Shown here: in pieces, positions 17,015 through 25,978 of the stretch
Numbering within the stretch: the first letter of the stretch is position 1
Layout of the letters: each line of letters begins with the position of its first letter
NCBI GenBank assembly: GCA_025934995.1
Contig: JAICWC010000015.1
Coordinates: 1-39,801 of the forward strand
DNA: 39,801 bases
DNA from: Thermoleophilia bacterium
GTDB taxonomy: Bacteria > Actinomycetota > Thermoleophilia > Gaiellales > Gaiellaceae
Reading direction: 5' to 3'
The notes under the pieces: model-generated
Database searches by the model: none
Told to the model about the DNA's origin: nothing
The model's input: only the letters and a program-made list of their open reading frames with translations
Position numbers and translations under genes: made by a program

Positions 17015-17816
17015 ATGGAATCCAAACGACTCGGGGGAACCCGGTATTTCGTTGCCGGGGAGGGCCGGCCGCTCGTCCTCGTGCACGGCCTGGGCGGCTG
17101 GGCCGGGAACTGGCAGGCCGTGGCGGAGCGCCTGGCCGGCGATTTCCGGCTCGTCGTCCCGGAGCTCGCCGGCCACGGTGGCTCGGACCCGCTCCCCGGC
17201 GCAACGACCCTCGAGCCCTTCGTGGAGGCGATCTTCGAGGTCCTCGAACACGAGAACGCAGTGCCTGCGCCCTGGGTCGGCCACTCGCTCGGCGCACTCG
17301 TCGGAGTCCACGCCGCGGTGCGTCGTCCCGATGCCGTGCGGGCGCTCGTGCTTGCCGCGGCGCCGGGGATCACGTCGTCGACGCGCGTCGGCGAGTTGAC
17401 CGTCACCGTGCTCGGCGCGCTTCGGCCCGGTCGCGTCGTCGGCCGTCGCAGCGCCGCCGCTGCGCGTTCGCCGCGGCTGCGGGCCCTGTTGCTCGGCGGC
17501 TGGGCGGTCGCCGATCCCGTCGGTCTCGATCCGGCGGTGGCGCGGGCGTTCTTCGCTGGGCCGCCCCAGCATCGCGACACGCTGACCGCAGGCCGGGCGC
17601 TCGTCGTCTCCGATCCTCGGCTCGTCCTCGACCGCGTGGCATGCCCGTGTCTCTGCCTCTGGGGCGCGTCCGACAACTGGGTGCCGCTGCAAGACGGGAT
17701 GGAGTACGCGCGGCGCCTGCACGCAGCCGTTTCGTGCGATCGCCGACTGCGGCCACCTGTTGATCGGCGAGCGTCCCGACGCGGTCGTCGCGGCGATTCG
17801 TGAATTTCTCGATTAG
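17015..17816 (+). pseudogene. alpha/beta-hydrolase fold protein, frameshifted near its 3' end
   Basis: The first 240 residues are a normal alpha/beta hydrolase: LVLVHGLGGWAGNW (oxyanion loop), VGHSLGALVG with nucleophile Ser91 and LCLWGASDNWVPL with acid Asp220. After HAAV the frame degenerates into an Arg-rich tail ending at 17803. Reading one base later gives ADCGHLLIGERPDAVVAAIR, then EFLD and TAG at 17814, the expected family C-terminus with the catalytic His (codon 17754-17756). One extra T in the TTT at 17730-17732 explains this. So the gene has a +1 frameshift that removes the catalytic His, or the assembly has an error. An alternative start is GTG 17009. Confidence 0.75.
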
Positions 17817-17845
17817 ACGGGTGGTTTCCGGGTAGGGGCTGAGCC

Positions 17846-18205
17846 GTGGAGGTGTGGCGCCAGGGGCGTGTCCGCGCCGTCGAGCGGGTCGACAGCCCGC
17901 TCGAGGCGGATGCGCGGGTGCTCGACCACCTGTCTCGGCTCGGCTGCGATCCGAACGAGCCGCGCGAATGCCGCCACTACCTGTACGTGCCAGGGGAGGT
18001 CGGCGCCGAAGAGGCGGCACGCTCGCTCAACGCGACGGACGGCTGGGATGCCGAGTACGAGCGGGTCGCCGACCTCTGGCTCGTGACGGCGACGACGTTC
18101 ACCGGCCTGAACGACACCGTGCTCCGCGACACGCGGCTGCGCTTCGAGGCGCTCGCGAACATCCATCGCGGCGAGTACGACGGCTGGGAAGCGGCGGCGG
18201 ACTAG
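17846..18205 (+). CDS. RraB-like (ribonuclease E inhibitor family) protein
   Basis: A 119-aa acidic protein. The segment LDHLSRLGCDPNEPRECRHY, the alternating hydrophobic strand ADLWLVTATTFTGLNDTVL, and the C-terminal FEALANIHRGEYDGWEAAAD match the RraB/DUF1260 layout, where E-Y-D-G-W near the end is the best-known signature. In E. coli RraB binds RNase E and restrains it; whether the actinobacterial relatives do so is unknown. The GTG at 17846 follows an AGGGG sequence by about nine bases. It sits 30 bases after the hydrolase, probably on the same transcript. An RNase E/G gene is 9 kb downstream in this window. Confidence 0.7.
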   Translation: MEVWRQGRVRAVERVDSPLEADARVLDHLSRLGCDPNEPRECRHYLYVPGEVGAEEAARSLNATDGWDAEYERVADLWLVTATTFTGLNDTVLRDTRLRFEALANIHRGEYDGWEAAAD

Positions 18206-18210
18206 AGCGT

Positions 18211-18438
18211 CTACAGCTTCCAGACGAGCTGTGCGACCCCTTCGCCGAGGGCGCGCGCCCGCTGCAGCACGGCCTCGCCCCAGACGAACTTCTCCTCGTG
18301 GGTGCCGCGGATCGCGGCCCAGCCGGCTAGGCCGAGGACGAATGCGATCGGGGCGGCCGCGAGCCAGATCGCCAGGACGACGACGGCCGCGACGACGGCG
18401 ACGGGCGCGCGGACGACGAAGCGGAGGACCGAGCCCAT
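18211..18438 (-). CDS. small membrane protein of unknown function
   Basis: A 75-aa protein with a short basic start (GSVLRFVVRAP), one long or two close hydrophobic segments (VAVVAAVVVLAIWLAAAPIA, FVLGLAGWAAI) and an amphipathic cytosolic tail (EEKFVWGEAVLQRARALGEG). No family recognised. The ATG at 18438 is supported by a TATGTT -10 eight bases upstream. Divergent from the methyltransferase-like gene, with overlapping promoters. Confidence 0.6.
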   Translation of the reverse strand: MGSVLRFVVRAPVAVVAAVVVLAIWLAAAPIAFVLGLAGWAAIRGTHEEKFVWGEAVLQRARALGEGVAQLVWKL

Positions 18439-18446
18439 GCGGCAGC

Positions 18447-18456
18447 AACATACGCT
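18447..18456. promoter_or_regulatory. overlapping divergent leaderless promoters
   Basis: Minus-strand TATGTT (18452-18447), eight bases before the ATG at 18438, and plus-strand TACGCT (18451-18456), six bases before the ATG at 18463, share two base pairs. RNA polymerase cannot occupy both at once, so the two genes may be mutually exclusive in firing. Confidence 0.4.
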
Positions 18457-18462
18457 TTGCGC

Positions 18463-19329
18463 ATGGCGTTGCTCACGAGCCTCCTGCGGCGGCGGGACAT
18501 CTGGAAGCGGATCGGCGTCGAGCGGCTGACGGAGCCGTTGCACCTGAACGCGATCGCGCTCGGCGTCGCACTCGCCGGGTCGACGCGTGCGAAGGCGGCG
18601 TTCGACGTGCTCGTCCGCCAGCAGCACGCCTACGGCCTGCTCGATGCGGCCGACGCTGCGCGCCGGCGCGGATTGCGCCGCGTCACCGTCGTCGAGCTCG
18701 GCGTCGGCGGCGGCGCCGGGCTGCTGAACATCTGCGACCTCGCTCGCCGCGTCTCGCCCGCGACCGGGATCGAGTTCGACATCGTCGGCTTCGACACCGG
18801 CGCCGGACTGCCGCCGCCGACCGATCACCGCGACCACCCGGAGCTGTACAGCGCCGGCTCGTTCCCGCACGACCGCGACGCGCTCGAGCGCGCGCTGCCC
18901 TCGAACGCCCGTATCGTCTACGGCGATCTCCGCGAGACCATCGACCCGTTCGTCGCGACGTTGTCGCCGGACGCTCCGCTCGGATTCGCGACACTCGACG
19001 TCGACTACTACACCTCGTCGCAGTACGCGCTGCGCCTCTTTCTCGGCGACGCGCGGTGCTACCTGCCGACCGTGTGCGTGTACGTCGACGACGTCCACGA
19101 ACGAACGCACACGCGCTTTGCAGGCGAGCTGCTCGCGATCGACGAGTTCAACGCGGAGCACGACCTGCGGAAGCTCGACGTCGATCGCTCGCTCGTGTAT
19201 TCCCGCGTTTTCAAGCACGCCGAATGGCTGCAGCACATGTACCGTTTGCACGTGTTCGACCATCCCGAGCGCAGTGACGTGCGCGCCGAACGCGCCGTCG
19301 AAGTCGCGCCGAATCCGTATCTCTCGTGA
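18463..19329 (+). CDS. SAM-dependent methyltransferase-like protein
   Basis: A 288-aa soluble protein. Motif I, VTVVELGVGGGAGLLNICDL (about 75-94), is a good S-adenosylmethionine-binding loop, followed by the acidic motif II position DIVGFDTGAGLPPP and by GFATLDVDYYTSSQYALRLF, reminiscent of the metal-binding Asp region of TylF-type O-methyltransferases. A helical N-terminal part (HLNAIALGVALAGSTRAKAA) precedes it. Substrate unknown; a non-enzymatic relative cannot be excluded. The ATG at 18463 fits the leaderless promoter; TTG 18457 is an alternative. The next gene starts in its stop codon. Confidence 0.6.
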   Translation: MALLTSLLRRRDIWKRIGVERLTEPLHLNAIALGVALAGSTRAKAAFDVLVRQQHAYGLLDAADAARRRGLRRVTVVELGVGGGAGLLNICDLARRVSPATGIEFDIVGFDTGAGLPPPTDHRDHPELYSAGSFPHDRDALERALPSNARIVYGDLRETIDPFVATLSPDAPLGFATLDVDYYTSSQYALRLFLGDARCYLPTVCVYVDDVHERTHTRFAGELLAIDEFNAEHDLRKLDVDRSLVYSRVFKHAEWLQHMYRLHVFDHPERSDVRAERAVEVAPNPYLS

Positions 19330-19772
19330 AGCTTCTCGTTCTCGTCGCAGCGCTCGCGACGGCGCCCGCCGTTCCCGTGGCAGCGCAGCAAAGTCTCGCA
19401 GCGCGCTCGCCGCTGCTCGCGTACGTGCCGGCGTCCGCGCCGAGCCTGTACCGCTACGTCAGCTGGCGTTGGCGCCAGAACCTCGGCGAGATGCACGTCA
19501 CGTTCCGCAACCGCGCCGGCGCGGCGATCGACTTCGTCGCGGAGTGGCAGTACGGCCGCTGCACAGGCGGCAAGCAGAAGACGTTCGCGTTCGACCACAC
19601 GAACGTCTCGTGGTCGCAGCACGGGACGGTGCAGCGCGCATGGCGGTGCGTCCCCGCGTCCGGCATCCGGATCGAGCTCGCCGCGTCGACGGCGCAAACG
19701 ACGTCCGCACTCGCGCCGTCCGCGCTCGCACGCGCGGTCGCGAGCATGCGGCACGTTCGTCTCCACTCCTAA
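19326..19772 (+). CDS. small exported protein of unknown function
   Basis: A 148-aa protein with a short signal peptide (MKLLVLVAALATAPAVPVAA, cleavage expected near AQQ). The mature part has aromatic, beta-rich sequence (YRYVSWRWRQNLGEMHVTFR, DFVAEWQYGRCTGG) and two Cys that could form one disulfide (RCTGG and WRCVPA). No family recognised. Its GTG start overlaps the stop of the methyltransferase-like gene (GTGA), so the two are translationally coupled. Its end overlaps the convergent ssb end by four bases. Confidence 0.6.
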   Translation: MKLLVLVAALATAPAVPVAAQQSLAARSPLLAYVPASAPSLYRYVSWRWRQNLGEMHVTFRNRAGAAIDFVAEWQYGRCTGGKQKTFAFDHTNVSWSQHGTVQRAWRCVPASGIRIELAASTAQTTSALAPSALARAVASMRHVRLHS

Positions 19773-20125
19773 AGGGCCGCCGGCTCGAACGGCACCACCT
19801 CCGCGAGCTCGCCGCCCTCGTCCTGCTTGGAGCCGCCGAGGAAGTCGATGCGACGCGCGACGATCTCGATCGCGTCGCGGCGACGGCCGTCCTGTTCCCA
19901 CGTCCGCGACTTCAAGCGTCCCTCGATCGCGACGCGGTTGCCCTTGCGGAGATACTCGGCGCAGAGCTCCGCCTGGCGCTCCCAGGCCGTGATCCAGACG
20001 AAGTCGGCCCCGGCGTCCCTCGCGGCCCGGCCGACCGCCAACAGGAAGCTGGCGACCTTTTTCTCGCTCACCTGCTTCAGCTCGACCTCGGTGGCGAGGT
20101 TCCCGACGAGACTCACCGTGTTCAT
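19769..20125 (-). CDS. ssb: single-stranded DNA-binding protein, short paralogue type
   Basis: An OB-fold SSB of 118 aa: MNTVSLVGNLATEVELKQV, FLLAVGRAARD, DFVWITAWERQAELCAEYLR, KGNRVAIEGRLKSRTWEQDG and RRDAIEIVARRIDFLG are the standard strands. It stops shortly after the OB fold and ends VVPFEPAAL rather than the acidic DDDIPF tip by which the main replicative SSB recruits partners. This resembles accessory paralogues (SsbB, competence or stress type). The ATG at 20125 is chosen because the family N-terminus starts there; a TACCTT -10 lies six bases upstream. Divergent from mreB. Confidence 0.9.
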   Translation of the reverse strand: MNTVSLVGNLATEVELKQVSEKKVASFLLAVGRAARDAGADFVWITAWERQAELCAEYLRKGNRVAIEGRLKSRTWEQDGRRRDAIEIVARRIDFLGGSKQDEGGELAEVVPFEPAAL

Positions 20126-20131
20126 GGGGTG

Positions 20132-20137
20132 AAGGTA
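20132..20137 (-). promoter_or_regulatory. leaderless promoter -10 for ssb
   Basis: Minus-strand TACCTT ends six bases before the ssb ATG; no ribosome binding site is visible. Confidence 0.4.
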
Positions 20138-20138
20138 G

Positions 20139-21266
<1,128 letters not shown>

Positions 21267-21292
21267 GCCCTCCCGTCCCGGGGAATAGGACC

Positions 21293-21318
21293 CGCCCCGC
21301 CGGACGGGGCGATACCCT
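21293..21318 (+). promoter_or_regulatory. hairpin after mreB and leaderless promoter of mreC
   Basis: CGCCCCG and CGGGGCG pair around CCGGA (about 21293-21311). Next to it TACCCT (21313-21318) is a -10 that ends six bases before the mreC GTG. The hairpin may stop part of the mreB transcript while the promoter supplies the downstream genes. Confidence 0.45.
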
Positions 21319-21324
21319 AGGCGC

Positions 21325-22248
21325 GTGGCTTCCCGCGACCGCACCGCGCGCGTGGCGGTGCTGGGCACGTCGGTCCAGCGCTCCAGGAATGAACGCCGCC
21401 CCAGCCGGGGCCGGTCCGCGCACGTCCGCAGGGTCGTCCTGCTCGGGCTCGTGCTCCTCGCGCTCGTTCTCCTGACCGTCTCGTTCCGGTCGCCGACGGG
21501 CGGCGCACTGCACGACGCGCAGGGCTACGGCGCAAGTGCGCTGCGTCCGTTCCAGGTCGCCGCCGAGCGCGTTGCGCGTCCCTTCCGCGACGCGTACGAC
21601 TACGTCAGCGGACTGACCGGCGCGAAGTCGGAGAACAAGAAGCTCCATCGCGAGGTCCGCCAGTTGCGTGCGCAGTACGTCGCGAACCTCGCGGCCGCGA
21701 GCCAGCTGGCCGAGTTCAAGGCGCTGTTGCACTTCGAAGAGCTGAAGACGTTCCCGAAGAACTTCCGTCCGGTGAACACGACCGTCATCTCGTTCCCCGG
21801 CACGTTCGCGCAGCAAGTGACGATCGCCGCCGGCAGCAGCAGCGGTCTACGCATGAACACGCCGGTCGTCACGGCCGACGGGCTGATCGGGCGAGTCACG
21901 AACGTGACGCCGCACACCGCACAGGTGACGCTGCTCAGCGATCCGCAGAGCTCCGTGCCCGCAGTCGACGTCACGCACCACATCAGCGGCCTGATCCGCC
22001 GCGGCCCACGCGGCACGTTCGACCTCGACCGGGTGCCGAAGGAGGCGATCGTCAAGAAGGGCGACGTCATCGTCACGCGCGGCACCGTCGACAGAAGACT
22101 CCCCGACTACTACCCGTACGGCATCCCGATCGGCACCGTCCTGTCGGCGTCGCCGAGCGACATTGCGACGTTCTTGACCGTGCAGGTCACGCCGTACGCG
22201 CGGTTCGACCAGCTCGACGCGGTCGCCGCACTCGTCCCGAAGAAGTGA
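21325..22248 (+). CDS. mreC: rod shape-determining protein MreC
   Basis: A bitopic protein linking MreB filaments to PBP2 outside the membrane. The 307-aa product has a basic cytosolic N-terminus, one membrane helix (VVLLGLVLLALVLLTVSF, about 37-54), a coiled coil (SENKKLHREVRQLRAQYVAN) and the two beta domains with the conserved GSSSGLRMNTPVVTADGLIG, VTLLSDPQSSVPAVDV and GDVIVTRGTVDRRLPDYYPYG motifs. GTG 21325 is consistent with a TACCCT -10. The next gene starts inside its stop codon. Confidence 0.93.
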   Translation: MASRDRTARVAVLGTSVQRSRNERRPSRGRSAHVRRVVLLGLVLLALVLLTVSFRSPTGGALHDAQGYGASALRPFQVAAERVARPFRDAYDYVSGLTGAKSENKKLHREVRQLRAQYVANLAAASQLAEFKALLHFEELKTFPKNFRPVNTTVISFPGTFAQQVTIAAGSSSGLRMNTPVVTADGLIGRVTNVTPHTAQVTLLSDPQSSVPAVDVTHHISGLIRRGPRGTFDLDRVPKEAIVKKGDVIVTRGTVDRRLPDYYPYGIPIGTVLSASPSDIATFLTVQVTPYARFDQLDAVAALVPKK

Positions 22249-22769
22249 GCGGCGTCGACGGCCTCAAGGCCGCGGCACTGCTCTTCGTCGCGGCGATCTT
22301 CCAGGTATCGATCTTCTCGCAGGCGCGCGTGCTCGGCGGCGAGCCGGACATCCTGCTGGTCACGCTCGTCGCGGTCGCACTGCTGCGCGGCTCGATGTTC
22401 GGCGCGCTCGGCGGCTTCTTCGGCGGACTGGTCGTCGACACGGCGACGCTGTCGAAGCTCGGACTGACGTCGCTCGTGCTCACTCTCGCCGGCTACTGGA
22501 TCGGACGCTACGGCGAGACGACGGGGCGCGACCGCGTACACGCGCCGTTCCTCTCCGTCGCGGTGACGACGGTGCTGTATGCGTTCGGCGTGCTCATCGT
22601 GCTCTTCGTGCTCGGCGAGCCGGCGCCCGCGGGCCCGATGGTGCGCGGGCTCGTGCCGTCGATCGTCCTCAACCTGGTTCTGACGGCGCCGGTGTACTGG
22701 CTCGTCCGCCGCTTGCTGCGCCCGCTCGATCACGGGGACTACGCGACAGAGGTGCAGCTGCTTGGCTAG
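22245..22769 (+). CDS. mreD: rod shape-determining protein MreD
   Basis: A 174-aa polytopic membrane protein with about five helices (AAALLFVAAIFQVSIFSQA, ILLVTLVAVALLRG, GALGGFFGGLVVDTATLSKL, VAVTTVLYAFGVLIVLFVLG). MreD sequences diverge greatly; the identification rests on the fold pattern, the P-D-I-L and G-x-x-x-G-x-x-x-D motifs, and the position between mreC and mrdA. The GTG start overlaps the mreC stop (GTGA), and its last eight bases overlap the start of mrdA, so translation is coupled at both ends. Confidence 0.88.
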   Translation: MSGVDGLKAAALLFVAAIFQVSIFSQARVLGGEPDILLVTLVAVALLRGSMFGALGGFFGGLVVDTATLSKLGLTSLVLTLAGYWIGRYGETTGRDRVHAPFLSVAVTTVLYAFGVLIVLFVLGEPAPAGPMVRGLVPSIVLNLVLTAPVYWLVRRLLRPLDHGDYATEVQLLG

Positions 22770-24765
22770 CACGACGACGGAACGTCCGGCGGTCGAGCCG
22801 GCTCCCGAGGCGGAGCCGGAGCTCGTCGCCCCGTGGCGCAGCCCGCGCCTCCTGACGAGGGTCGGGCTGTTGACGGCGATCCTGCTCGTCATCTTCGCCG
22901 CTCTCTTCCTGCGGCTCTGGGCGTTGCAGGTCCTGTCGGGGACGAAGTACGTCGACCAGGCGCGCGCGAACTCGTTCCGGGCGGTGCCCGTGCTCGCGCC
23001 GCGCGGCCAGATCATCGACCGCAACGGCCACGTCCTCGTCGGCAACCGGCAGGCGACGACCGTGCAGGTCTGGCCGTCCGACCTGCCGAAGTCGCGGTAC
23101 GGCGAGCTCAAGCGACTGTCGGAGCTGACGCAGGTGCCGCTGCGCGAGATCGTGCGCGGGATCGCGCGGCGCCGCAGCGACCCGCTGACGCCGGTGACCG
23201 TCCGGACGGATGTGAGCGAGGGGCTCGTCGCCTATCTCTCCGAGCACGAGGCGGAGTTCCCCGGCGTCACGACGGGCCGCACGTATCTGCGGCGCTATCC
23301 GTACGGGACGCTCGCGTCGCAGGTGCTCGGCTACGTCGGTGCGATCACCAGGTCACAGCTCGCCTCGCTCGGCCACCGGTACGGCCTGCAGGATCAGATC
23401 GGCCAGGCCGGCGTCGAGTCCGCATACGACAGCTACCTCCGCGGCACGGACGGCACCGCGAAGCGCAGCCTCGACGCGCTCGGCCGGCCGCGCAGCGCGC
23501 TGCAGGTCACGGCGCTGCCGAAGCCGGGTGCCGCCGTCCGCCTGACGCTGTCGCTGCCGCTGCAGGAGGCGGCGGAGCGGGGCTTGGACGAGGGGATCCG
23601 GCTCGCCCGCGCCGACGGACAGTGGGCGGCGGCCGGCGGCGCGATCGTCGCCCTCGATCCGAACGACGGCTCGATCCTCGCGATGGCGTCGTCGCCGACG
23701 TACCCGCCGGCCGTGTACAGCGGCCGCGTCACGCAGCGGGCCCTTGCCGCGCACGGCCTCACCGCGAAGACGGCTGCGGCCGCCAACTATCCCTCGCTCG
23801 ACCGCGCGACGATGGCGCTCTATCCACCGGGGTCGACGTTCAAGCCCGTCACGGCCCTCGCTGCGATGCAGGAGCACCTGGTCTCGCCCTACTCGTACCT
23901 GCCGTGCACAGGAACGTACGTGTCGCCGGACGACAAGTCGCATCACCCGTTCCACAACTGGGACCCGAACGTCAACCAGCAGATGGACATGCCGACCGCG
24001 CTCGCGTATTCGTGCGACACCTACTTCTACCAGCTCGGTAACGCGTTCTTCGAGCTCCCGAAGGACCGCAAGCAGCCGCTGCAGGACTGGGCGAGGCTCT
24101 TCGGCTTCGGCGCGAAGACCGGTGTCGACGTCGGTCCGGAAGAGGCGGGGCTCGTGCCGACGATCGGCTGGCGCAAACGCGAGTTCTCGCAACGCCGCGA
24201 CCCGTGCTGCTGGCAGGTCGACCAGCTGTGGAAGCCGGGCAACTCGATCCAGCTCGCGATCGGCCAAGGCGACCTGCTCGTGACGCCGCTCCAGATGGCG
24301 CGGCTGTACGCGCTGATCGCAAACGGCGGCGATCTCGTCACCCCGCACGTGCTGATGGACGTCGAGAACCCGAACCACACCGTCGTGCCGACGCCCGCGC
24401 TGCCGTCGCCGAAACCGGTCAGCGGTCTCGACCCCGCCGCGATCCAGGTCGTGCGGCAGGGCCTGTGGGAGGCGACACACCTCACCTTCGGAACCTCCTA
24501 TCCCGTGTTCGGCCAATTCCCCGTGTCGATCGCCGGCAAGACGGGAACGGCGGAGAAGCTCGTACAGCTCCCCGGCTTCACGGGGATCAAGGACCAGGCC
24601 TGGTGGTGCGGCTACGGGCCGACCGACAAGCCGACCCTCGTCGTCTGCGCCGTGATCGAAAACGGCGGCCACGGCGGGGTCGCGGCCGCTCCGGCGGCGG
24701 CGGAGGTCTTCGCGTCCTACTTCCACGTGAAGATTCAACAGACGATCAGCAAGCACTCCGATTGA
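22762..24765 (+). CDS. mrdA: penicillin-binding protein 2 (elongation transpeptidase)
   Basis: A class B PBP that cross-links peptidoglycan during elongation with RodA. The 667-aa protein has one membrane helix (LLTAILLVIFAALFLRLW), a dimerisation/pedestal domain (RGQIIDRNGHVLVGNRQATT, YPYGTLASQVLGYVG) and the transpeptidase domain. There the SxxK motif is YPPGSTFKPVTAL (Ser358, Lys361), the SxN-equivalent is AYSCDTYFYQLG and the KTGT box is AGKTGTAEK (Lys593). The GQGDLLVTPLQMA segment is typical. The second box is S-C-D, common in PBP2. The TTG start at 22762 is supported by AGAGGTG seven bases upstream and by the eight-base overlap with mreD. Confidence 0.95.
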   Translation: MASTTTERPAVEPAPEAEPELVAPWRSPRLLTRVGLLTAILLVIFAALFLRLWALQVLSGTKYVDQARANSFRAVPVLAPRGQIIDRNGHVLVGNRQATTVQVWPSDLPKSRYGELKRLSELTQVPLREIVRGIARRRSDPLTPVTVRTDVSEGLVAYLSEHEAEFPGVTTGRTYLRRYPYGTLASQVLGYVGAITRSQLASLGHRYGLQDQIGQAGVESAYDSYLRGTDGTAKRSLDALGRPRSALQVTALPKPGAAVRLTLSLPLQEAAERGLDEGIRLARADGQWAAAGGAIVALDPNDGSILAMASSPTYPPAVYSGRVTQRALAAHGLTAKTAAAANYPSLDRATMALYPPGSTFKPVTALAAMQEHLVSPYSYLPCTGTYVSPDDKSHHPFHNWDPNVNQQMDMPTALAYSCDTYFYQLGNAFFELPKDRKQPLQDWARLFGFGAKTGVDVGPEEAGLVPTIGWRKREFSQRRDPCCWQVDQLWKPGNSIQLAIGQGDLLVTPLQMARLYALIANGGDLVTPHVLMDVENPNHTVVPTPALPSPKPVSGLDPAAIQVVRQGLWEATHLTFGTSYPVFGQFPVSIAGKTGTAEKLVQLPGFTGIKDQAWWCGYGPTDKPTLVVCAVIENGGHGGVAAAPAAAEVFASYFHVKIQQTISKHSD

Positions 24766-24781
24766 TGGGCACGATGGACTG

Positions 24782-25978
24782 ATGCTCGAGTACGCAGGCT
24801 CACAGAGCAGGGGCGTCACCCGCCGCCGCGACGAGGGCGTCGCGCTCGCCGGCGTGCTCCGCTCGCTGGACTGGCTGCTGATCCTCGGGGTCGCCGGCCT
24901 CGTCGCGGTCGGCCTCTGGGCGATCTCGGGCGTGACGCGGTTCGACGTCGGCGGCAACCCCGACTACTACCTCAAGCGCCAGATCGCCTACGTCTGCGTC
25001 GGCGTCGTCGCGCTCGTGATCGGGCTGATCGTCGACCCGGACGTCTATCGCCGCTTCTGGCGGCCGATCTTCTTCTCGACGATCGGGCTGATCGCGATCG
25101 TGCTCGTCGTCGGCCGGGCGGCCCGCGGCTCCACGCGGTGGATCAACGTCGGCTTCTTCACCTTCCAGCCGTCGGAGTTCGGGAAGCTGCTCGTCGTCCT
25201 CGCAATCGCCGGTTTCATCGCCGACCGTGCGCGCGCCGCCGCCGATCCCTCGGTGACGCTGCGCGTGCTCGGGCTCGGCGTCGTCCCGATCCTCCTCGTC
25301 TTCGCGCAGCCGGACCTCGGCACCGCGCTCGTCTACGCGGCGGCGCTCGGCGCGATGCTCTTCGTCTCGGGCACGCCGTGGCGCCAGCTCGCGGTGCTCG
25401 GCGGGCTCGCGGCGCTCCTCGTCAGCGTCGTCCTGTGGATCGGCCCGTCGATGGGCGTCAACTTCCTGCACGGCTACCAGAAGTCGCGCCTGACCTGCTT
25501 CGTGCATCCGCAGAAGTGCTCGGTCGATGCCCGCTACAACCTCGAACAGTCGATCGCGGCCGTCGGCTCGGGCGAGGTGAACGGCCGCGGCGTCAAGAAC
25601 GCGACGCAGACGCGCCTCAACTTCCTGCCGGAGCACGGCACCGACTTCGTCTTCGCGTCGTTCGCGGAGCAGCGCGGGTTCGTGGGCGCGTCGCTCCTGC
25701 TCGCGCTCTACCTGCTCGTTCTGTGGCGCGGCCTGCGCATCGTCACGGTGGCCCGCGACCTCTACTCCGCGATCGTCGCGGGCGGCATCGTCTTCGCGCT
25801 CCTCTTCCAGATCTTCGTGAACGTCGGGATGACGATGGGGATCGCGCCGATCACGGGTATCCCGTTGCCGTTCGTGAGCGTCGGCGGGTCGTCGATGATC
25901 GCGAACCTCGCGGCGGTCGGGGTGCTGCTCGCGATCCACGGTCGTGGCCGCGTGGCGCGCAATCCGCGCAGACGGTGA
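24782..25978 (+). CDS. rodA: peptidoglycan polymerase RodA (SEDS family)
   Basis: Polymerises lipid II into glycan strands in complex with PBP2. The 398-aa protein has about ten membrane helices. Family signatures present: RGSTRWINVGFFTFQPSEFG, FAQPDLGTALVYAAALGAML, FLPEHGTDFVFASFAEQRGF (with the essential Asp of the large loop) and ITGIPLPFVSVGGSSMIANL. The large external loop between helices 7 and 8 carries CFVHPQKCSVDARYNLEQS, with a possible disulfide. It begins 16 bases after mrdA, and its stop overlaps the next start (GTGA). RodA is preferred to FtsW because of the pairing with mreBCD and mrdA. Confidence 0.93.
   Translation: MLEYAGSQSRGVTRRRDEGVALAGVLRSLDWLLILGVAGLVAVGLWAISGVTRFDVGGNPDYYLKRQIAYVCVGVVALVIGLIVDPDVYRRFWRPIFFSTIGLIAIVLVVGRAARGSTRWINVGFFTFQPSEFGKLLVVLAIAGFIADRARAAADPSVTLRVLGLGVVPILLVFAQPDLGTALVYAAALGAMLFVSGTPWRQLAVLGGLAALLVSVVLWIGPSMGVNFLHGYQKSRLTCFVHPQKCSVDARYNLEQSIAAVGSGEVNGRGVKNATQTRLNFLPEHGTDFVFASFAEQRGFVGASLLLALYLLVLWRGLRIVTVARDLYSAIVAGGIVFALLFQIFVNVGMTMGIAPITGIPLPFVSVGGSSMIANLAAVGVLLAIHGRGRVARNPRRR

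Noticed and set aside
17725-17735. Programmed +1 frameshift as in prfB
   Set aside because: There is no in-frame stop at the shift site or upstream Shine-Dalgarno stimulator; a simple indel in TTT explains it.
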